Shown in pieces: positions 25,957-34,791 of a stretch of 64,000 bases of DNA. Both the position numbers and the translations under genes were made by a program. Below the pieces are notes generated by a model. It was given only the letters and a program-made list of their open reading frames with translations, made no database searches and was not told the origin of the DNA. Each line of letters begins with the position of its first letter. Within the stretch, counting starts at the first letter, position 1. The stretch is from Glycomyces niveus (GTDB lineage Bacteria > Actinomycetota > Actinomycetes > Mycobacteriales > Micromonosporaceae), in contig NZ_JAGFNP010000004.1 in NCBI RefSeq assembly GCF_017592475.1, forward strand, positions 1 to 64,000, written 5' to 3'.

Positions 25957-27279
25957 CTAGGACTGGGAGACGAAGCGGTCCATGACGTCGACGCCGAACT
26001 TCAGGCCGTCGAGCGGGACGCGCTCGTCGATGCCGTGGAAGAGGGCGGTGAAGTCGAGGTCCGCGGGGAGCTTCAGGGGAGCGAAGCCGAAGCAGCGGAT
26101 GCCGAGGGTCGCGAAGGCCTTGGCGTCGGTGCCGCCCGAGAGCATGTACGGGACGGTGCGCGCGCCGGGGTCGGCCTGGCGGATGGCCTCGGCCATGGCG
26201 TCGACGAGGACGCCGTCGAAGCCGGTCTCGTAGCCGGGCTGGCGGATCTCGTACTCGAAGTCGATGCCGTCGCCCGCGAGTTCGCGCAGGGTGGCCTCGA
26301 GTTCGTCGTTGCGGCCCGGGAGCGAGCGGCAGTCGAGGACGGCCTCGGCGGTGGAGGGGATGACGTTGGTCTTGTATCCGGCGTTGAGGCGGGTGGGGTT
26401 GGCGGTGTTGCGGAGGGTCGCGCCGATGAGGCGGGCGACGGGGCCGAGCTTGGCGACGGTCTCGTCGGGGTTGTTCGGGTCGAACTCGATGCCGGTGAGT
26501 TCGGAGACGGTTTCGAGGAACTGCCGCACGGTGGGGGTCATCTCGACCGGGAACCGGTGCTCGCCGATGTTGGCGACGGCCCGGGTGAGGCGGGTGACGG
26601 CGTTGTCGTCGTGGAGCATCGAGCCGTGGCCGGGGCGGCCGGTGGCGCGCAGGCGCAGCCAGTCGAGGCCCTTCTCGGCGGTCTGGACCACGTAGACGCG
26701 CAGGTCGTTGGGAAGGGTCATGGAGAAGCCGCCGACTTCGCCGACCGCTTCGGTGACGCCCTCGAAGACCTCGGGGTGCTCTTCGACCATGAAGCGGGCG
26801 CCGTAGTCGGAGCCGGCCTCTTCGTCGGCGGTGAAGAGGAGGACGAGGTCGCGCGGGGGCACCTTGCCGCGGCGTTTCCAGTCGCGCACGAGCGCGAGGA
26901 GCATCGCGTCGAAGTCCTTCATGTCGACCGCGCCGCGGCCGAAGAGGTAGCCGTCCTTGATCTCGCCGGAGAAGGGGTGGACGGTCCACTCGCCGGCCTC
27001 GGCGGGGACGACGTCGAGGTGGCCGTGGAGGAGGAGGGCGCCGCGGCTCGCGTCGGCGCCGGGGTAGCGGCAGGCGACGGAGGCGCGGCCGGGCGCGGAC
27101 TCGTAGATCTTCGGTTCGAGGCCGACTTCGGCCAGCTTCTCCGCGACGTACTCGGCGGCGGCGCGCTCGCCCTTGGCGGTCGCGTTGTCGCCGGTGTTGG
27201 TGGTGTCGATCCGGATGAGGTCGCGGGCGATGTCGACGACCTCGTCTTGCGGGCGGGGCGGGTTCGCGGTTTCAGCCAT
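25957..27279 (-). CDS. M20-family zinc hydrolase (peptidase/deacylase)
   Basis: 440 aa, dinuclear zinc M20 fold. Metal and catalytic motifs are in order: HGHLDVVP (His, Asp), GRGAVDMKD (bridging Asp), TADEEAGSD (catalytic Glu pair), a later Asp in LDCRSLPGR and a final His in LFHGIDERVP. A dimerisation domain interrupts it at about residues 200-330. Similar proteins are annotated as dipeptidases, acetylornithine deacetylase-like or carboxypeptidases. Substrate not predictable. Single gene with its own terminator. Confidence 0.9.
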   Translation of the reverse strand: MAETANPPRPQDEVVDIARDLIRIDTTNTGDNATAKGERAAAEYVAEKLAEVGLEPKIYESAPGRASVACRYPGADASRGALLLHGHLDVVPAEAGEWTVHPFSGEIKDGYLFGRGAVDMKDFDAMLLALVRDWKRRGKVPPRDLVLLFTADEEAGSDYGARFMVEEHPEVFEGVTEAVGEVGGFSMTLPNDLRVYVVQTAEKGLDWLRLRATGRPGHGSMLHDDNAVTRLTRAVANIGEHRFPVEMTPTVRQFLETVSELTGIEFDPNNPDETVAKLGPVARLIGATLRNTANPTRLNAGYKTNVIPSTAEAVLDCRSLPGRNDELEATLRELAGDGIDFEYEIRQPGYETGFDGVLVDAMAEAIRQADPGARTVPYMLSGGTDAKAFATLGIRCFGFAPLKLPADLDFTALFHGIDERVPLDGLKFGVDVMDRFVSQS

Positions 27280-27360
27280 CCATGAGTTCTATCAAGCCCG
27301 GATAAGGGTTCGCGGTGCGCGGTGGCGGGAGTCGCACTCTTCACTCCCGCCACCGCCTCG

Positions 27361-28551
27361 TCATGACGCGGCCGCGGCGAGACGCCGGGCGCGGTTCTTC
27401 TTGCGGCGCTTGGCCACGATCGGTCCGGCCAGGCGCGGTGCGAGCGGGCCGACGGCGGCCAGGATCAGCACGTACGCCGCGGCGACGGAACCGAGCGCGG
27501 GATTGAGCCCGGCGGCGACGCCGAGACCGGCGATGACGATCGAGAACTCGCCGCGCGGCAGGAGCACGAGCCCGGCGCGGAGCTTGCCGGTGAAGGCGGA
27601 GCCGGAGCGGCCCGCCGCCCACCAGCCGGTGGCGAACTTCGTCGCGATCGTGCAGACCGCCAGCGCGACGGCGACCGGGAGCACCGGCGGCAGCGCGGTC
27701 GGGTCGGTCTCGAGCCCGAAGTTGACGAAGAAGACCGCCGCGAACAGGTTCTTGAGCGGTTCCAGGGTCTCCTCGGCCTGGCGCGAGACCTCGCCGGAGA
27801 GGGCCATGCCGACGATGAACGCGCCGACTGCGGCCGAGACGTGCACCTGCTCGGCGAGTCCGGCGACGACGAGGACGATGCCCATGACCTTGAGCATGAG
27901 GATCTCGTCGTTCGGCGAGGCGAGGAAGCGCGAGAGGAGCCCGCCGAAGCGGGAGGCGATGACGAAGGCCGCGGCGACGGCCAGGAGGGCGACGCCGAGG
28001 CCGACGGCGGCCTGCGCGAACGCGAGCCCGGCCAGGATGGTGGTGAGGATCGGCAGGTAGAGCGCCATGATCATGTCCTCGGCGACGAGGAGCGCGAGGA
28101 TCGTGGGCGTTTCGCGGTTGCCGAGCCAGCCCAGGTCGCTGAGGACCTTCGCGATGATGCCGGAGGAGGACACGTAGGTGACGCCGCCGAAGACGACGGC
28201 GGCGACCGGGCCCCAGCCGAGCAGGAGCGCGCAGGCCACGCCGGGGGCGGCGTTGAGGACCAGGTCGACGACGGCGCCGAGCCAGGAGGTCTTCATGGTG
28301 CCGAGGAGCTCGCGCGGCGTGTACTCCAGGCCGAGGGTGAAGAGGAGGAGGACGACGCCGACTTCGGCGCCGACGTCGAGGAAGCCGGTGATGGCGTGCA
28401 TCTCGTAGATGCCGCCGTGCCCGAAGGCGAGGCCGGCGAGGAGGTAGAGCGGGATGGCGGAGATGCCGAACTTGCCGGCGACGGCGCCGAGCAGACCGAG
28501 GGCTCCGATGAGCAGGCCGAGTTCGAGGAGGAGCGCGACGGTCCCGTGCAT
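27361..28551 (-). CDS. Cation:proton antiporter, CPA2 type (KhtU-like)
   Basis: 396 aa, 12-13 predicted hydrophobic segments beginning with LLLELGLLIGALGLLGAVAG. The segments with an acidic residue in LLVAEDMIMAL and the broken helix GAFIVGMALSG are typical of K+(Na+)/H+ antiporters of the monovalent cation:proton antiporter-2 family. There is no C-terminal TrkA domain; it is supplied by the preceding gene, whose TAA stop overlaps this ATG (TAATG). The C-terminal tail is strongly basic. Pair resembles Bacillus KhtTU, a K+/H+ efflux system active at alkaline pH. Confidence 0.9.
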   Translation of the reverse strand: MHGTVALLLELGLLIGALGLLGAVAGKFGISAIPLYLLAGLAFGHGGIYEMHAITGFLDVGAEVGVVLLLFTLGLEYTPRELLGTMKTSWLGAVVDLVLNAAPGVACALLLGWGPVAAVVFGGVTYVSSSGIIAKVLSDLGWLGNRETPTILALLVAEDMIMALYLPILTTILAGLAFAQAAVGLGVALLAVAAAFVIASRFGGLLSRFLASPNDEILMLKVMGIVLVVAGLAEQVHVSAAVGAFIVGMALSGEVSRQAEETLEPLKNLFAAVFFVNFGLETDPTALPPVLPVAVALAVCTIATKFATGWWAAGRSGSAFTGKLRAGLVLLPRGEFSIVIAGLGVAAGLNPALGSVAAAYVLILAAVGPLAPRLAGPIVAKRRKKNRARRLAAAAS

Positions 28552-29036
28552 TAGGCGGAACCGCGCAGAATTCGGTCGACTTCGTCGACGGCCTCCTGGG
28601 TCCCGATCGTCACGAGGCGGTCGCCGACGTGGAGGATCGCGGAGGGGGCGGGGCCGGTCTCGACGCCGTCGGCGCGGACGATGGCGACGATGGACGCGCC
28701 GGTGCGGGTGCGGGCGCGGGTGTCGCCGAGGGGGCGTTCGGCGTACGGACTGGTGGCGTCGACCTTGAGCTGGCGCGAGACGAGGTTGTCGATCTCGTGG
28801 TGGAGGCGGTTGAGCTTCTCGACGATGCGGGCGCCGCCGAGGAGTTCACCGATGGCGGCGGACTCGTCGGCGGAGAAGACGATGCAGTCGAGCATCGAGT
28901 CGGGATCGTCGGGGTCGTAGATGATGAAGTCGCGGCGGCCTTCGCGGTGGGCGACGATGCCTAGGCGGACATGCCGTTTGGTCTCGAATTCGAACCGCAC
29001 TCCGATTCCGGGCAGCTCGGTGCGCTCCACGTCCAC
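28551..29036 (-). CDS. Cation:proton antiporter regulatory subunit (KhtT-like, TrkA-C/RCK domain)
   Basis: 161 aa. An N-terminal domain (VERTELPGIGVRFEFET) is followed by a TrkA-C domain at about residues 85-160 (ASIVAIVRADG, ILHVGDRLVTIGTQE), the regulatory part of KhtT that binds c-di-AMP in known systems. GTG 29036 is chosen: AAAGGAG lies 8 bases upstream. The gene overlaps the antiporter by one base, so the two proteins are translationally coupled. Confidence 0.88.
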   Translation of the reverse strand: MDVERTELPGIGVRFEFETKRHVRLGIVAHREGRRDFIIYDPDDPDSMLDCIVFSADESAAIGELLGGARIVEKLNRLHHEIDNLVSRQLKVDATSPYAERPLGDTRARTRTGASIVAIVRADGVETGPAPSAILHVGDRLVTIGTQEAVDEVDRILRGSA

Positions 29037-29089
29037 TTTTGTGACTCCTTTTGTGTGGGATACGCACCGAACCGTACCGCACGGGGCGG

Positions 29090-29983
29090 TCAGTCGACCG
29101 GGATGACCGGTTCGGCGGTCTGCCGGACCGCATTGAGGACCTGCTCGGGGACGCGGAGTCGCTCGTCGGCTTCGTAGCGCGACCGGACGTCGGCGGCGGT
29201 GTCCGGGTCGGCGGTTACGGCTGCGAGTTCGTCGAGGAGCGCGTGGAGGTCGGGGCCGATCTCGTCCTCGGGTTCGGGCATGCGGCCCCATACGTCCCAA
29301 GGTAGAAGCTCCATGTTGGTGAGTGCGGCGGCGTCGCGGATGAGGTTGGCGGCGATCCACCAGGGACCGCTCTCGCCGGGGATGCCGGGGAGGCCGCACT
29401 TGTCGGCGTCGAGTTCGCCCGCGCGGTAGGCGGTCCAGGCCTGCCCGGCGACGACGAACCTGTCGCGGGGCACGTCGGCGGGGTCGAAGTCGATCTTGAA
29501 CGCCGTGGCCTGGACGGGGTCCATCTGGGCGTCGGAGAGGATCCAGCGTTCGCCGTTCCAGTGCTCGGCGACCCAGTGGTCGATGTACCACTCGGAGGCC
29601 GGGTCGTAGTGCAGGAAGCCGCAGCGGGCGCGGGCGGGGACGCCGTGGGCGCGCAAGGCGGCGACGGTCATGAGGGTGAAGGTGCGGCAGGTGCAGGCGA
29701 GGCGGTGCTGCGGTTCGCGCGGGTCGGCGAGCGGCCGGGCGTCGTCGTCGAGGATCTGCCCGAGGATGCGGTCGGCGGCGCGGAGGTGGGCGGTCTCGCG
29801 CCGGGCTTCGGCGAGTTCGAAGCCGTACAGGTGGGTGAGGGCCTGGTGGACGAGGACGCCTTGCACGGCGGTGAGGATCGAGGGGAGGTCGCCGGGGACG
29901 GCGAGGAGGGCGTCGCGGTGGGCTCCGGCGTCGGAGAGCGGGCCCGGTTGGGTGTAGTAGGCGAGGACTTCACTGGCGCTCAT
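29090..29983 (-). CDS. Transglutaminase-like domain protein
   Basis: 297 aa without signal peptide. The papain-like triad can be seen: Cys in ACTCRTFTLMTVAALRAHG, His in DHWVAEHWNG and Asp in LSDAQMDP. The Cys-containing helix and following VPARARCGF match the transglutaminase-like core. Cytoplasmic transglutaminase-like proteins may be proteases or amidases rather than cross-linking enzymes; function unknown. ATG 29983 has AAAGGA upstream. Confidence 0.8.
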   Translation of the reverse strand: MSASEVLAYYTQPGPLSDAGAHRDALLAVPGDLPSILTAVQGVLVHQALTHLYGFELAEARRETAHLRAADRILGQILDDDARPLADPREPQHRLACTCRTFTLMTVAALRAHGVPARARCGFLHYDPASEWYIDHWVAEHWNGERWILSDAQMDPVQATAFKIDFDPADVPRDRFVVAGQAWTAYRAGELDADKCGLPGIPGESGPWWIAANLIRDAAALTNMELLPWDVWGRMPEPEDEIGPDLHALLDELAAVTADPDTAADVRSRYEADERLRVPEQVLNAVRQTAEPVIPVD

Positions 29984-30026
29984 GGCGTTCCTTTCGGTGG
30001 AGTGCCTTGAAGCCTAAGGAAATTCG

Positions 30027-30073
30027 TGCCTATTCTTCCAAATTCAATCGTACAAATGTGCGGGCTTGAATTT
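30027..30073 (-). promoter_or_regulatory. Promoter and inverted repeat upstream of the transglutaminase-like gene
   Basis: TTGTAC (30055-30050) and TAGGCA (30032-30027) with a 17-bp spacer on the minus strand. An inverted repeat AAATTCAA (30040-30047) / TTGAATTT (30066-30073) brackets the -35 hexamer in an unusually AT-rich patch and could be an operator. Confidence 0.5.
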
Positions 30074-30088
30074 GTGGGAATTTTGCCG

Positions 30089-30116
30089 GGCCTCCGGCCG
30101 GTGTCGGCCGGAGGCC
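30089..30116. terminator. Terminator of the polysaccharide deacetylase gene
   Basis: Perfect 12-bp stem GGCCTCCGGCCG/CGGCCGGAGGCC, loop of 4, 11 bases after the stop codon on the minus strand. Confidence 0.85.
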
Positions 30117-30127
30117 ACTCGCTTCCG

Positions 30128-31210
30128 TCAGACGCGGGTCCACTTCTGGTTGTCGCCGCCCCAGCAGCTGTAGAGCTGCACGGGGGCGCCGTCGGAGGAG
30201 CTGTAGACGTCCAGGCACATGTTCGCGTAGGCGACGCTGCGGATGGTGCCGTCAGAGCTGAACGTCCACTTCTGGTTCGCCGCGCCGCCGCAGGCGTTGA
30301 TCTGGATCTGCGTGCCGTTGCTCCCCGCAGGTGCCCCGAGGCACTTGCCGAGGATGCGCAGCTCCTGGGCCGCGGTGTACGCGAACTGCTGGTTCGCGTT
30401 GCCGTGGCAGGTGTAGAGCTGGACCTTGGTGCCGTTGGCGGTGTTGCTGCTCGGCACGTCGATGCATTTGCCGGCCGAGTTGCTGCGCAGCATGTCCGTG
30501 TCGGTGCCGCCGCCGGAGCCGTCGGGGGCGACGGCCCGGCCGGTGCTCGGGGAGATCATCCCGGCGCACAGCCCGCGCGAGCGCAGGTCGGCGGCGATCT
30601 GCGGGATCGCGTTGATCGTGCTCTGGTAGAGGTCGTGCATCAGGACGACGCCGCCGCTCTGGACGCTGCGGACGTTCTGCACGATCTGCGCGGTCGTGGT
30701 GCTGGAATCCCAGTCCCGCGAGTCCACGCTCCAGAGGATCTCGGTGAGCCCCTGCTGGGCCGCGACGGACTTGACCGTGGCGTTCGTGGCGCCGTAGGGC
30801 GGCCGGAAGAGGACCGGGGTGACCCCGGTGGCCTGGCGGATCGCCTGCTGGGCGCTGGAGATCTCTTGTGCCACTTGGGAGGAGGAGAGCTTCGTCAGGT
30901 CGGGGTGGGTCTGCGTGTGGTTGGCGATCCACATGCCCGCGTTCACCTGCGCACGGGCCAGCGAGGGGTTGGCGGCGACGTTCCGCCCGATGTTGAACAT
31001 GGTGGCCCGCAGGCCGTTGGAGGTCAGGGCGTTGAGCAGGTTTGCAGTGGTGCCCGAGCTGGGTCCGTCGTCGAAGGTGAGCGCGACGTAGCCGTTGCAG
31101 GTCTGCGCCTGCGCGGGCGACGCGGCGGCGACGATGACCATGGCGGCGGTGCCGATCGCGAGGGCGAGGGCGGACAGGGTGGCGATGAGCGTTCGCATGC
31201 GGCTTCGCAT
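30128..31210 (-). CDS. Secreted polysaccharide deacetylase with ricin-type lectin domain
   Basis: 360 aa. Signal peptide of about 35 residues (ends SPAQAQ). A carbohydrate esterase family 4 NodB domain follows, with the TFDDGPS, HTQTHPDL (metal-binding HxxxH) and RPPYG motifs. After a Gly-rich linker comes a ricin-B/CBM13 trefoil with QxF/QxW motifs (NQQFAY, NQKWTF, NQKWTR). It probably removes acetyl groups from chitin or another N-acetyl glycan, the lectin domain anchoring it to substrate. ATG 31210 follows AAGGAGG. Confidence 0.92.
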   Translation of the reverse strand: MRSRMRTLIATLSALALAIGTAAMVIVAAASPAQAQTCNGYVALTFDDGPSSGTTANLLNALTSNGLRATMFNIGRNVAANPSLARAQVNAGMWIANHTQTHPDLTKLSSSQVAQEISSAQQAIRQATGVTPVLFRPPYGATNATVKSVAAQQGLTEILWSVDSRDWDSSTTTAQIVQNVRSVQSGGVVLMHDLYQSTINAIPQIAADLRSRGLCAGMISPSTGRAVAPDGSGGGTDTDMLRSNSAGKCIDVPSSNTANGTKVQLYTCHGNANQQFAYTAAQELRILGKCLGAPAGSNGTQIQINACGGAANQKWTFSSDGTIRSVAYANMCLDVYSSSDGAPVQLYSCWGGDNQKWTRV

Positions 31211-31499
31211 GGTCGGCCTCCTTGGGGGTGTCGCCCGGCGCACCGGCCGGCGGAGGCCGGCGGCGTACCGGGGTACGGCGCATCAGTCGGCGTCGACGAA
31301 CTCCCAGGGGTGAGGGCCCTAGTCGTCATGAGGGCGTGACGATGGATCGATGTCCCGTGAACATGCAGGAACGCCTGCAATTATCCTGTCCCGATCCGCT
31401 GGAGGACAAGGGTTCCACACCACCAAACATCGAGATACGTCGATTTCTAGGCGGATGGCCGGGGAACGGGCGGCGAGCGGACGCCGAACGGAAGACGCG
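31211..31499 (-). promoter_or_regulatory. Long upstream region of the deacetylase gene with a probable promoter
   Basis: A candidate promoter is TTGTCC (31409-31404) with GATAAT (31385-31380), spacer 18, which would give a 5' UTR of about 160 bases. GC-rich inverted segments (for example GCCGGCCTCCGCCGGC near 31245-31260) lie in that UTR. No riboswitch class was recognised and no gene is present. Confidence 0.45.
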
Positions 31500-31530
31500 C
31501 CTGCCCCGGCCGCTCGGCGGCCGGGGCAGG
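31500..31530. terminator. Terminator of the PAP2-domain gene
   Basis: Perfect 13-bp stem with CCTGCCCCGGCCG as one arm and a 5-nt loop, downstream of the minus-strand gene that ends at 31548. Confidence 0.85.
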
Positions 31531-31547
31531 ACGGGATGAGTCGGGTC

Positions 31548-33506
31548 TTAAGCCGCGCCGATGCGGACGTTGACGCGCTGCTTCTCGTACTCCACAGTGG
31601 CGGTGTAGCCGGGGACGTCGAGCACGACCTCGGCGAACTTCCCCTTGACCTCCTTGGCCTTGACGACCGGGAGCTCCACGTCCGCGACGGGCGGGCGCTG
31701 GGGGTCGAGGGCGATCCGCAGGACCGCGCCCGCGCCGAGGGTGACCTGCTTCGAGACGTCGAGGGCCGGTTCGCCGCCGTCGTTCAGGACCACCTGGAGG
31801 GTGGCGTTCGACTGGGCGAGCGCTCGCAGTTCGAGCTGGGCGGCGTCGACCGCGAAGGTGCCGCCGGTGAGCGTGGTGCCGCCCTTGCCGAGGGCGTTCG
31901 CCGAGGCGGCGCGCAGCACGCCCTCCTGGACGACCACGCCGCCCGAGAACGAGTTGTCGCCGGCGAGGGTCAGCGCGCCGGAGCCGGTCTTGGTGAGCTT
32001 GCCGCTGCCGCCGATGTCGTTGCGCCAGGTGTCGGCGGCGTTGAAGCCGCCCTTCTCGGCGTCCATGGCGACGGTGAGGTCCGCGTCGAAGCGGCCGTAT
32101 CCGTCTGCGGCCGTGAAGAGGTCGAGGCGGCCCCAGTACTCGGGACCGTCGAGGATCGGGTACCCGCCCTTGAGGGCGGTGGTGCGCAGCACCTCGCGGC
32201 GCTGGTCGGCGTCCAGGTAGGGCAGTCGCGTCTCCAGAAGCACTTCCGCTCCCTTGGGGACGACCATGGCGGTGTCAGAGCCGGACCGCTCCAGGAAGTA
32301 GGTGAGGCGCTCGCGGTAGCGCTCGCGGTTGGCCTCGCGGTCGGCGTACTCGTCGGTGTCGGGGCCCTCGCGGTGCGCGTACGCGTACAGCTCGTCGGCC
32401 GATACGCCCGTGACGGCAGTGAAGTACGCCAGGGCCTGGGCGCGGGCCTCGGCCTTGACCGTGGCGTTCGCCGGGTCGTGGAGGGTGGCGGCGGCGAGGG
32501 CGGTGCCGAGGAGGCGGCCGCCGACGACGTCGACCACCGAGTGCATGCCGCAGGTGATCCGCGAGTGCGCGACGTCCGAGGCGCGCACCAGCAGCTCCTG
32601 GAAGCGTTCAGGGACGGCGTAGGCGTAGACGTACGCGGAGATCCAGGCGGCGTTCGCGTGGCCGGAGGGGAAGCCGCCGTCCGTGGCCGGGGTGGTGGAC
32701 TTGTGGCGGAGCAGCTGCGGGGCGACGACCACGGGCGATTCGTAGGCGGGGACGCCGAGGACGGGGATGCCGCCCGTGGGCGCCACTTCGCTGTCGCGGT
32801 TCATCCGCCACGGGCGCGGGTACATGTACGCGGCCTTGCTGGGGTTCCCGGAGGCGTAGGTGCCGCGCAGGGTGCTCATGAGCGCGACGACCTTGCCGAG
32901 GTCCGAGTCGGCCGCGCCGGCGCCGATGGCGGACCCGGCCGGGGCGTCGGCCGGGACGGCGTCGTCGATCTTGCCGGCGGGGACGCCGTCAGGGGCGGCG
33001 GTGATCGAGGTGACGGCCTTCGCGCCGGTCTTGTAGTGGGCGGCGAGCGGGCCGAGGCCGCCGATGGCGCTGTAGCTCTGGTGCTGGCGGTCGAAGATGA
33101 AGGACTGCTTGGCGACGGCGAGCGGCCGGTCGGTGGTGACCTCGACGCTGTAGTCGATGTTGTCCTCGAGGACGCGCTCGTCGATGACGGTGCCGGTGTC
33201 CCAGGTCGGGCCGGTCTGCCAGATCTCCTCGAAGCCGCTGAGCGCCCGGATGGCCGCGTTGGTCTCCGCGGTGGTGTTCACCGGGACGTTCGTGGTGTAG
33301 GTGTCCACGAAGGCCGGGCCGTCGTACTGGGCCCATTGGGCGGTGACGGGGGGCGTCCCGGTCGGGGTTGACTCTACTGTGGACTGGAGCGCGCTAGTCG
33401 GCAGCTCGTTCGCGGCCGCGTGCTCGGCGGCGACCGCGGCGGCGACGATCCCGGCGGAGCCGGCGAGGAGGGCGCGGCGGCCAATCGTGTGCTGTTGTCC
33501 TGGCAT
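31548..33506 (-). CDS. Tat-exported PAP2-family phosphatase with autotransporter-type strand-loop repeat
   Basis: 652 aa. A Tat-type signal (GRRALLAGSAG) is followed by a large helical region and the PAP2 phosphatase/haloperoxidase active site: PSGHANAAW and then SRITCGMHSVVDVVGG, with both catalytic His and the phosphate-binding Arg and Ser. The C-terminal ~170 residues contain an autotransporter-associated beta strand repeat (KLTKTGSGALTLAGDNSFSG), which is unusual in a Gram-positive. Related proteins are acid phosphatases. Start MPGQQHT fits the signal sequence. Export and folding outside the cell are inferred. Confidence 0.85.
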   Translation of the reverse strand: MPGQQHTIGRRALLAGSAGIVAAAVAAEHAAANELPTSALQSTVESTPTGTPPVTAQWAQYDGPAFVDTYTTNVPVNTTAETNAAIRALSGFEEIWQTGPTWDTGTVIDERVLEDNIDYSVEVTTDRPLAVAKQSFIFDRQHQSYSAIGGLGPLAAHYKTGAKAVTSITAAPDGVPAGKIDDAVPADAPAGSAIGAGAADSDLGKVVALMSTLRGTYASGNPSKAAYMYPRPWRMNRDSEVAPTGGIPVLGVPAYESPVVVAPQLLRHKSTTPATDGGFPSGHANAAWISAYVYAYAVPERFQELLVRASDVAHSRITCGMHSVVDVVGGRLLGTALAAATLHDPANATVKAEARAQALAYFTAVTGVSADELYAYAHREGPDTDEYADREANRERYRERLTYFLERSGSDTAMVVPKGAEVLLETRLPYLDADQRREVLRTTALKGGYPILDGPEYWGRLDLFTAADGYGRFDADLTVAMDAEKGGFNAADTWRNDIGGSGKLTKTGSGALTLAGDNSFSGGVVVQEGVLRAASANALGKGGTTLTGGTFAVDAAQLELRALAQSNATLQVVLNDGGEPALDVSKQVTLGAGAVLRIALDPQRPPVADVELPVVKAKEVKGKFAEVVLDVPGYTATVEYEKQRVNVRIGAA

Positions 33507-33662
33507 GTTGTGCTCGATTCAGTGCGGAGGGCAGGGCCTCGCGGCCGTGGGGGCGGCGCCGCGGAACATCGGTGAGCATCACTCTCGCGGCGCGCGGTGA
33601 ACGGATCGTAGCGGCCCGGTGAGCGCGGTCTGCACGGTGGCTAACGTTTGCAGCGGACGTGC

Positions 33663-33695
33663 GGAGGTCCCGGCCGCACCGCGGCCGGGACCTCC
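33663..33695. terminator. Terminator of the serine hydrolase gene
   Basis: Perfect 15-bp stem GGAGGTCCCGGCCGC with its complement around a 3-nt loop, 8 bases from the stop codon. Confidence 0.9.
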
Positions 33696-33703
33696 TGGAT
33701 CGC

Positions 33704-34708
33704 TTACTGGGTCAGGCCGCCGTTGAGGGCTTCCTGCTCCACTTCGAGCTCGACCGCGTTGGTCGCGGCGGTGCCCGCGGCGTTCACGATGTCGAACATC
33801 TTGCGGCCCATGGCGGCGTGCGCCTGCACGGCCGGGTGGGTCGCGCCGTAGTTGCCCCAGTGGTTGGTGAACTGAGCCATGAACGAGTAGACGAGGGCGG
33901 GCGCGCCCGCGCTGCTGTAGACGACGCCCGACTCGTTGCGGGTGGCGTCGTCCGCGCCGTACTTCATGGCGACGCGGGCGCGCTCGACCGAGGACATGTT
34001 GCGGCGGAAGCCGTCGTGGTAGCCGCTGAGCCCCTTGAGGATGTTGAGGAAGAAGCTCGTGCCCTTCGCCGAGAGCAGCTCGCCCTTCGCCAGGCGGGTG
34101 AGGAGCTTGTTGGTCTCGATGGTGGTGGTGTCGCCGAGCCACATGCGGTTCGGGTTGGCGGGGTTGGGGATCACGCGGGTGTCGGTGAAGCCCTTGGCCG
34201 CCAGGGTCTCGTTGATCTCGGCGGGCGGGCAGACCAGGCCGCACAGCCGCACCGAGGTGTTGTCGGAGGTCAGGAGCATCGCGACCAGGACGTTGGCGAC
34301 GGTGATCTCGTCGCCGTACGCGGTCTGGTGGAAGTAGAAGCCCGAGCCGGTGAGGATGATGTCCGGGGTCAGGGTGATCCGGTCGTCCAGGGCGAGCTCG
34401 CCGCGGTCGATCTTGTCGAGCACGCCGAGCGCGATGCCGAGCTTGTTCATGCTCGCGGCGGTCTGGACGCTCGCGGAGTTCTGGTTCACGGCCACGACCG
34501 GCGCGGCGGTGCCGTTGAGCAGGGTCACGTACCCCTGCCAGGTGCCGCCGGCCTTGGCGGTCTCGGCGTCCCAGACCGCCTTGATCGCCTGGGCGGTCGT
34601 GGTGGCCTGCGCGGTCGACCGCTCCGCGTGCGCGGCGGAGGCGGAGCCGAGAACGGCCCCGCCAGCGGTCACGGCGGCGCCGAGCTTGATTACATCGCGT
34701 CGTTCCAT
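33704..34708 (-). CDS. Secreted serine hydrolase, class A beta-lactamase-like
   Basis: 334 aa with an N-terminal twin-arginine-like signal (ERRDVIKLGAAVTAGGAVLG). The active-site SxxK is SMNK (about residue 86) and the second motif SDN lies in LLTSDNTSV. A clear KTG triad is not visible: the equivalent region reads ESGVVYSSAG, so it may be a penicillin-binding-like esterase rather than a true beta-lactamase. It follows the PAP2 gene upstream on the same strand; both appear exported. Confidence 0.8.
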   Translation of the reverse strand: MERRDVIKLGAAVTAGGAVLGSASAAHAERSTAQATTTAQAIKAVWDAETAKAGGTWQGYVTLLNGTAAPVVAVNQNSASVQTAASMNKLGIALGVLDKIDRGELALDDRITLTPDIILTGSGFYFHQTAYGDEITVANVLVAMLLTSDNTSVRLCGLVCPPAEINETLAAKGFTDTRVIPNPANPNRMWLGDTTTIETNKLLTRLAKGELLSAKGTSFFLNILKGLSGYHDGFRRNMSSVERARVAMKYGADDATRNESGVVYSSAGAPALVYSFMAQFTNHWGNYGATHPAVQAHAAMGRKMFDIVNAAGTAATNAVELEVEQEALNGGLTQ

Positions 34709-34791
34709 GGTCGCCTTTCGTTGGCTTGCAAGGTGCTGAGGGATGTTCCATCACAGGTACGCCCGGAGCGGGGCGAGCGGTTGCCCGCGGA

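Noticed and set aside
33704..34708. True class A beta-lactamase
   Set aside because: SxxK and SDN are present, but I could not place a KTG triad or the deacylation Glu with confidence.
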